Source of the DNA: Pseudomonadota bacterium
Lineage (GTDB): Bacteria > Pseudomonadota > Gammaproteobacteria > Burkholderiales > Methylophilaceae
NCBI GenBank assembly: GCA_023459535.1
Contig: JAEWTK010000138.1
Coordinates: 1-9,793 of the forward strand
Direction of reading: 5' to 3'
DNA length: 9,793 bases
A program made the translations under genes and the position numbers. Below the pieces are notes generated by a model that saw only the letters and a list, made by a program, of their open reading frames with translations, made no database searches and was not told the DNA's origin. Shown piece after piece: positions 6,390 to 9,793 of the stretch. Numbering within the stretch: position 1 is the first letter of the stretch; each line of letters starts with the position of its first letter.

Positions 6390-6653
6390 ATGCCGTGGTA
6401 TTTGTACTTGCTGGAATGTGAAGGCGGCAGCTACTACGCCGGCATGACGACCGATGTGGAGGCGCGCTTTCGCGCCCATCAGTCCGGCCTCGGCGCGAAA
6501 TACACGCGCGCCAATCCCCCGCTACGCATACTCGCTTCCAGAACCTATCCCGACCGCTCGACCGCCTCGGTAGCCGAGGCGCAATTGAAGAAAATCCGGC
6601 GCGAAAAAAAGCTGGATTTCTTTGAAGAAATCCAGCTTCGTGTTGACTGCTAG
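6390..6653 (+). CDS. GIY-YIG domain protein (UPF0213/YhbQ-like)
   Basis: An 87-residue single-domain GIY-YIG protein. It starts WYLYLLEC (3-10), followed by [10 protein letters not shown] (13-22), [15 protein letters not shown] (26-40) and [13 protein letters not shown] (62-74). In place of the GIY and YIG triplets it has YLY and YAG, as is common in this subgroup. Candidate catalytic residues are Tyr16, Arg26, His30 and Glu63. Cellular roles of YhbQ-like proteins are poorly defined; DNA-nicking activity has been linked to the family. No Shine-Dalgarno sequence is visible before the ATG. The start is fixed by the conserved WYLYLL opening. The last residues (LDFFEEIQL) are encoded by a perfect inverted repeat that looks like the terminator of the convergent Sel1 gene; the stops are only 6 nt apart. 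Confidence 0.88.
   Translation: MPWYLYLLECEGGSYYAGMTTDVEARFRAHQSGLGAKYTRANPPLRILASRTYPDRSTASVAEAQLKKIRREKKLDFFEEIQLRVDC
6604..6638 (-). terminator. Intrinsic terminator of the Sel1-repeat gene, inside the GIY-YIG coding sequence
   Basis: AAGCTGGATTTCTT (6609-6622) and AAGAAATCCAGCTT (6625-6638) form a perfect 14-bp inverted repeat with a 2-nt centre (in practice a loop of at least 4 nt). Read on the minus strand the hairpin runs directly into seven T residues (6610-6604). It lies about 21 nt after the Sel1 stop at 6660. On the plus strand it is followed by CGTGTTG, so it terminates only minus-strand transcription. Confidence 0.85.
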
Positions 6654-6659
6654 AGTCGC

Positions 6660-7379
6660 TTAACAGCCTTTGTATTGCTTGGCCTTGCATTCATTGGCCA
6701 TCGTTCTGGTCTGCTGACGTTGTTCTTCCGTCATCTTGCTACCGTTGAAATTGGCCACCTTGGTCTTGCTGATAATGCGCTTACCCACATCCGGATTCTC
6801 GATTGAGACCAGCACCCACATGGTGCCGCGTACCAGGTCCTCTTCCACACCCAGTCCACGGGTATACATATTGCCCAGGTTAAACTGCGCTTCGGCGTTG
6901 CCTTGTTCGGCGGCTTTCAGGTACCACTTCACCGCCTCTTCAAGGTTCTGCTCGAGAATATCGCCACGGAAATAGAGGATGCCGACATTCAATTGCGCCT
7001 TGGCATGGCCTTGTTCCGCCGCCTTCAAATACCAGTTGGCGGCTTCACGGTAATCCTCGGTCGGAATATCGCGATTGAAATGCATGGCACCGATGCTGTA
7101 CTGCGCATCGACATGACCCTGCTCTGCCGCCTTGCGATGCCACTTCGCCGCTTGTTCGTAACTTTGCTCGACGCCCATACCGCGGTAATAGAGGATACCC
7201 AGTTCGTACTGGGCAGTCACATCACCCTGCTCAGCCAAGGGCTCGTAAATACTTGCGGCAGTTTTGAAATCAGCGAGTTTGGCGGCCGCCTTGGCATCAT
7301 CCAGGGTAGCGGCATTCAGGGGTTGTATCAGCGCCAACAGCAGGGCCAGGCTGGAAAATGTCAGGGTCAGGGTTTTCAA
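6660..7379 (-). CDS. Secreted Sel1-repeat (tetratricopeptide-like) protein
   Basis: A 239-residue protein with an N-terminal signal peptide (about 1-23, cleavage likely after LNA). Four Sel1-like repeats of 36 residues follow, spanning roughly 48-190, each with an AEQGxxxAQxxxG core (starting at about 49, 85, 121 and 157). The C-terminal tail is lysine-rich, and Cys231 and Cys239 could form a disulfide. Sel1 repeats build alpha-solenoid scaffolds for protein-protein contacts; the partner here is unknown and a periplasmic location is expected. The start is TTG at 7379, supported by AGGA (spacing 5 nt) and by the signal peptide, since no ATG or GTG codon gives one. It starts 38 nt after the 3' end of tRNA-Thr and probably shares its promoter. 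The hairpin at 6604-6638 ends it. Confidence 0.88.
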   Translation of the reverse strand: MKTLTLTFSSLALLLALIQPLNAATLDDAKAAAKLADFKTAASIYEPLAEQGDVTAQYELGILYYRGMGVEQSYEQAAKWHRKAAEQGHVDAQYSIGAMHFNRDIPTEDYREAANWYLKAAEQGHAKAQLNVGILYFRGDILEQNLEEAVKWYLKAAEQGNAEAQFNLGNMYTRGLGVEEDLVRGTMWVLVSIENPDVGKRIISKTKVANFNGSKMTEEQRQQTRTMANECKAKQYKGC

Positions 7380-7417
7380 GGGAGTCCTATCTGCAAACGG
7401 TTGGGTTGAAATTTCTT

Positions 7418-7493
7418 TGGTGCTGGTGATAGGAATCGAACCTACGACCTACGCGTTACGAGTGCGTTGCTCTACCAACTGAGCTACACCAGC
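7418..7493 (-). tRNA. tRNA-Thr(CGU)
   Basis: A 76-nt tRNA with encoded CCA. The acceptor stem GCTGGTG/CACCAGC is perfect, the D arm is GCTC/GAGC, and the anticodon loop CTCGTAA carries anticodon CGU (reads ACG, Thr). The T stem GTAGG/CCTAT includes one G-U pair, with loop TTCGATT. The anticodon stem ACGCA/CGCGT has an A31-C39 mismatch at its base next to the loop. The sequence closely parallels E. coli thrW in the D, anticodon and T arms. CGU is a non-essential wobble isoacceptor in many bacteria, because UGU also reads ACG. Confidence 0.96.
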
Positions 7494-7512
7494 ACAACTT
7501 GTAAACTACGCG

Positions 7513-7541
7513 ATTATAGAAGCTAGCTTCGCCTGCGGCAA
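7513..7541 (-). promoter_or_regulatory. Promoter of tRNA-Thr (and probably the Sel1 gene)
   Basis: On the minus strand, TTGCCG (7541-7536) and a perfect TATAAT (7518-7513) are 17 bp apart. The -10 is followed at once by CGCG, a GC-rich discriminator typical of stable-RNA promoters under stringent control. The start would be near 7506, about 13 nt before the mature tRNA. The spacer holds a perfect 12-bp palindrome, GAAGCTAGCTTC (7519-7530). Confidence 0.7.
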
Positions 7542-7586
7542 ACCGGACTTGCCGATTCTATCGCTGACGAATACCAATCTTTAAGT

Positions 7587-7685
7587 AAGCGCTGATTAAA
7601 TGAGCGAGCGGGATGAAGTGCAACCGCAAGGGTCATGTCCATCAAGCGCCCGGAACGCAGCCGCGTAGCCATTTAATCAATGCTT
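7587..7685. repeat. Inverted-repeat-bounded element of about 99 bp
   Basis: AAGCGCTGATTAAATG (7587-7602) and CATTTAATCAATGCTT (7670-7685) are inverted repeats over 16 bp with two mismatches. The enclosed 67 bp are GC-richer than the arms. The right arm ends 1 nt before the stop codon of clsB. The left part lies in the 193-bp gap between the tRNA promoter side and clsB. An ATG in the left arm opens a 22-codon frame (7600-7668) with no ribosome binding site. The layout suggests a dispersed MITE- or REPIN-like element, but copy number cannot be seen here. It could also act as a terminator-like hairpin for clsB. Confidence 0.5.
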
Positions 7686-7686
7686 C

Positions 7687-8838
7687 CTAATGTTTATCCG
7701 GCTGTACAGCAAGACCTGTCACCATACGCACGACAAAATAGACCAGCGCGGAAAGCATTCGTTTCAAATAATTACCGCGTATCCAGTCTTCAACACGGAT
7801 TTCATGTGCGCCATCGACAATTGAATGCTCGATATCGGATCTCAATTCTTGCGCGAAGGGTTTGTTTAGCACGACGATGTTGGCTTCACGTGAAAGAAGC
7901 AGGCTGAACGTATCGATATTGGAAGAACCGACCGTGGCCCATTCATGGTCAATGACGGCCACTTTGCTGTGCATGAAGCTCTTGCGATATTCGTAGATCT
8001 GGATACCTGCCTCCAGAAAATCCGAGTAAAAGTAATGCGTGGCAAACATGAGGAAATATTCCTTCTTGCCCTGCAATAGCAGACGTACACGCACGCCGCG
8101 CCTGGCTGCCGCGATCAGTGCCTTGCGGAAATTCAGGCCTGGAACAAAATAGGCATTGGCAATCAGGATCTCGGTTTTTGCTCGCTTGATGGCAGAGAGA
8201 TAACTCTGCTCGATATCGCGCCGATGGAACAGGTTGTCGCGCACGACAAATGCGGCTTTCACGTTGCCAACCGTCGCCAATCTTGCTTCCGGCAAGGTTC
8301 TGGCATCCACCCGCCGCAAATGTGACCAGGCAATACGCCGCCATAACTTGCGTGCACTGGTGCGTATCTGCGGTAGCAACTCGCCCTCTATCCTCACGGC
8401 ATAATCGATTCGTGGCGGGTCGTGATTCGGCACATTGAAATCGTCGATGATATTGATACCACCGACAAAGGCTACCTTGCCATCGACCACGACCAGTTTG
8501 CGGTGCAATCGTCTGAGCCGGCTGCGCTTGAGGGTCCACGGCGATATCTTGGGCCGATAAACCATCAGGTTGACCCCAGCCTGCTCCAGTTCCTTGACAT
8601 AAGCGCCCGGCATGTCCTTGCAGCCGAATCCATCGAGCAGCACATAGACATGCACGCCGCGGCCGACTGCGCGCTTCAGTGCTTCACCGATGCTTAAACC
8701 CGTGGCATCGGTCTCATAAATGTAGGTTTCCAGATAGATTTCATGGCGTGCCGCATTGATCGCCGCTTCCAGCGCCGGAAAATATTCCGCGCCGTTTCGC
8801 AACAGCACAACCTGATTGGCATCGGTGAAATGGGTCAT
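7687..8838 (-). CDS. clsB: Cardiolipin synthase B, phospholipase D superfamily
   Basis: A 383-residue enzyme with two HKD motifs, H112-x-K114-x4-D119 followed by GGIN, and H290-x-K292-x4-D297 followed by GSSNID. These form the shared phospholipase D active site. ClsB-type enzymes condense phosphatidyl groups to make cardiolipin at the inner membrane; E. coli ClsB can use phosphatidylglycerol and phosphatidylethanolamine. The similarity to ClsB is detailed: NGAEYFPALEAAI near the start, LETYIYETD, VLLDGFG, DYAVRIEG, ILIANAYFVPG and WATVGSSN. It is slightly shorter than E. coli ClsB (413), and residues about 358-378 form a C-terminal hydrophobic segment. The start ATG overlaps the ybhP stop by 4 nt (ATGA), the same gene order as ybhP-clsB in E. 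coli. Confidence 0.93.
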   Translation of the reverse strand: MTHFTDANQVVLLRNGAEYFPALEAAINAARHEIYLETYIYETDATGLSIGEALKRAVGRGVHVYVLLDGFGCKDMPGAYVKELEQAGVNLMVYRPKISPWTLKRSRLRRLHRKLVVVDGKVAFVGGINIIDDFNVPNHDPPRIDYAVRIEGELLPQIRTSARKLWRRIAWSHLRRVDARTLPEARLATVGNVKAAFVVRDNLFHRRDIEQSYLSAIKRAKTEILIANAYFVPGLNFRKALIAAARRGVRVRLLLQGKKEYFLMFATHYFYSDFLEAGIQIYEYRKSFMHSKVAVIDHEWATVGSSNIDTFSLLLSREANIVVLNKPFAQELRSDIEHSIVDGAHEIRVEDWIRGNYLKRMLSALVYFVVRMVTGLAVQPDKH

Positions 8839-9587
8839 CGCTTGACGAGTGTGGCGCTCAGGGCCGCATGATCGGATACCTGCGCGAACTTCGGCCCGGC
8901 ATGCACCTGCACATGCTGCACGTTGAAACCGCGCTCATAGATACGGTCCAGCCGGAAGAAGGGCAACACGGATGGGAAACTGCGCGCCGCCTTGCCCTGG
9001 TGATGCTCGAAGACTTCACGCAGATGCAGGCCTTCGGTCAGAATTCTGCCGGCGCTCATGCCCCAATCGTTGAAATCACCGGCGATGATCAGTGGCGCCT
9101 CAGGAGGTACGGCGACATCGATCCGTTCGCGCAACAGATGCACCTGCTTGCGGCGCCAACTGGCAAACAAGCCCAGATGCACACAGATGCAATGCAGCGG
9201 CTCCTGCCAGCCGGGAACCGCAACTTCGGCGTGCAACATACCCCGCTGCTCGGTATGGTGCGCCGAGATATCGATATTTTCGGTCTTGATGATGGGAAAC
9301 TTGGACAGCAGGACATTGCCATGATGGCCGGCCGGATAGACCGAATTCTTGCCGTAGGCATAGTCGGACCAGACCGAATCGGCCAGGAACTCGGCCTGCC
9401 CCTCCATCGGCCAGTGCTTGAAACGCCGGCTACGCGTCTGATGCACATCCTGCACCTCCTGCAAAAAGACGATGTCCGCATGCAGCTGGCGTATCAGGTC
9501 ACGCTGGTCATGTAAGGCAAAACGGGCGTTGAAACTGGTCACGCCCTTGTGGATGTTAAATGTGGCAATGCGCAGGGTGCTGTGCAT
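8835..9587 (-). CDS. ybhP: Endonuclease/exonuclease/phosphatase family protein YbhP
   Basis: A 250-residue protein of the EEP (DNase I-like) fold. Core motifs are all present: ATFNIHKG (8-15, Asn11), FLQEVQ (41-46, Glu44), GNVLLSKFPI (90-99), VHLGL (136-140, His137), AGDFNDW (169-175, Asp171 and Asn173), RSFPS (202-206) with FRLDRIY (211-217, Asp214), and SDHAAL (238-243). The metal and catalytic residues are therefore complete. The substrate is unknown: the family includes nucleases, lipid phosphatases and sphingomyelinases, and the conserved link to clsB hints at a phospholipid-related substrate. It starts 16 nt after the nadA stop, with no clear Shine-Dalgarno sequence, and is translationally coupled to clsB. 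Confidence 0.9.
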   Translation of the reverse strand: MHSTLRIATFNIHKGVTSFNARFALHDQRDLIRQLHADIVFLQEVQDVHQTRSRRFKHWPMEGQAEFLADSVWSDYAYGKNSVYPAGHHGNVLLSKFPIIKTENIDISAHHTEQRGMLHAEVAVPGWQEPLHCICVHLGLFASWRRKQVHLLRERIDVAVPPEAPLIIAGDFNDWGMSAGRILTEGLHLREVFEHHQGKAARSFPSVLPFFRLDRIYERGFNVQHVQVHAGPKFAQVSDHAALSATLVKR

Positions 9588-9603
9588 ACGCAGTCAGACT
9601 AGA

Positions 9604-9793
9604 TCAGGATACAGCCAGCATACGGTCCAGCGCCAGCTTGGCGAGTTTTGCCTCAGCCTCCGGCACCTTGATCTGATTGACGACATTGCCGGCAGCCAGA
9701 TTCTCCAGCGTCCAGGCCAGATGTTGCGGGTCAATGCGCGCCATGGTCGAGCACTCACAAATCACATGCGACATGAATTGCACCAGCTTGCCC
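9604..9793 (-). CDS. nadA: Quinolinate synthase NadA, C-terminal end (partial)
   Basis: The last 62 codons of a minus-strand gene run in from the right edge to TGA at 9606-9604. The residues include a Cys-x-Cys pair (12 and 14 of the visible part) followed by MARIDPQHL. This aligns in style with the CPxMxRIT segment of NadA that holds the last [4Fe-4S] cluster ligand. The protein ends VPEAEAKLAKLALDRMLAVS, matching the usual NadA ending with xxxRML. NadA condenses iminoaspartate with dihydroxyacetone phosphate to quinolinate in NAD synthesis. The call rests on a short fragment of a fairly variable region. The gene lies 16 nt upstream of ybhP, so a nadA-ybhP-clsB operon is likely. Confidence 0.72.
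   Translation of the reverse strand, partial: GKLVQFMSHVICECSTMARIDPQHLAWTLENLAAGNVVNQIKVPEAEAKLAKLALDRMLAVS

Noticed and set aside
7600..7668. 22-codon frame inside the inverted-repeat element as a small protein gene
   Set aside because: No ribosome binding site, and its start codon lies within the repeat arm. Kept only as a note in the repeat entry.
8868..9515. 215-codon plus-strand open frame
   Set aside because: It is antisense to ybhP, whose catalytic motifs are all intact; a codon-bias shadow.
1..9793. CRISPR array, phage, transposon or defence genes
   Set aside because: No regularly spaced repeats, transposase, integrase, or recognised defence domain was found on either strand.

Overview
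The window looks like ordinary chromosomal DNA of a Gram-negative proteobacterium, most likely a betaproteobacterium of the Nitrosomonadales type. This is an inference from gene content and protein style: moderate GC, an MCE/Mla-type lipid transport operon with an outer-membrane lipoprotein, TrhP and YjbQ, and a ybhP-clsB pair behind nadA. Nothing in it looks like a phage, plasmid or defence island. No CRISPR array, transposase or integrase is visible.

Layout. (1) 1-41, minus: first 13 codons of a gene, perhaps a MarR-type regulator. Its promoter has perfect -35 and -10 hexamers with a palindrome over the -10 and spacer, and almost no leader. (2) 178-612, plus: stand-alone CBS-pair protein. 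(3) 689-2461, minus: yjbQ-trhP two-gene operon, convergent with the CBS gene; a strong hairpin lies in the gap. (4) 2589-6038, plus: four-gene lipid ABC transporter operon (STAS-MlaE permease, MlaF ATPase, MCE/MlaD protein, PqiC-like lipoprotein), divergent from yjbQ. (5) 6134-6349 and 6390-6653, plus: a 71-residue putative zinc-ribbon protein and a GIY-YIG protein. (6) 7493-6660, minus: tRNA-Thr(CGU) followed 38 nt later by a secreted Sel1-repeat protein with a TTG start. The likely terminator of this unit lies inside the coding end of the convergent GIY-YIG gene. (7) 7587-7685: a short inverted-repeat-bounded element next to the stop of clsB. (8) 9793-7687, minus: nadA (3' end), ybhP, clsB, tightly packed.

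The genes share a modest envelope-lipid theme. The MCE operon moves phospholipid between membranes, and ClsB makes cardiolipin from phospholipids, with the nuclease/phosphatase-fold YbhP as its conserved partner. TrhP and tRNA-Thr belong to translation, and NadA to NAD synthesis.

No clearly new system is present. The best second-look items are the terminator embedded in a coding sequence, the tRNA-mRNA arrangement, the near-leaderless promoter at the left edge, the inverted-repeat element at 7587-7685, and the unrecognised zinc-ribbon protein.
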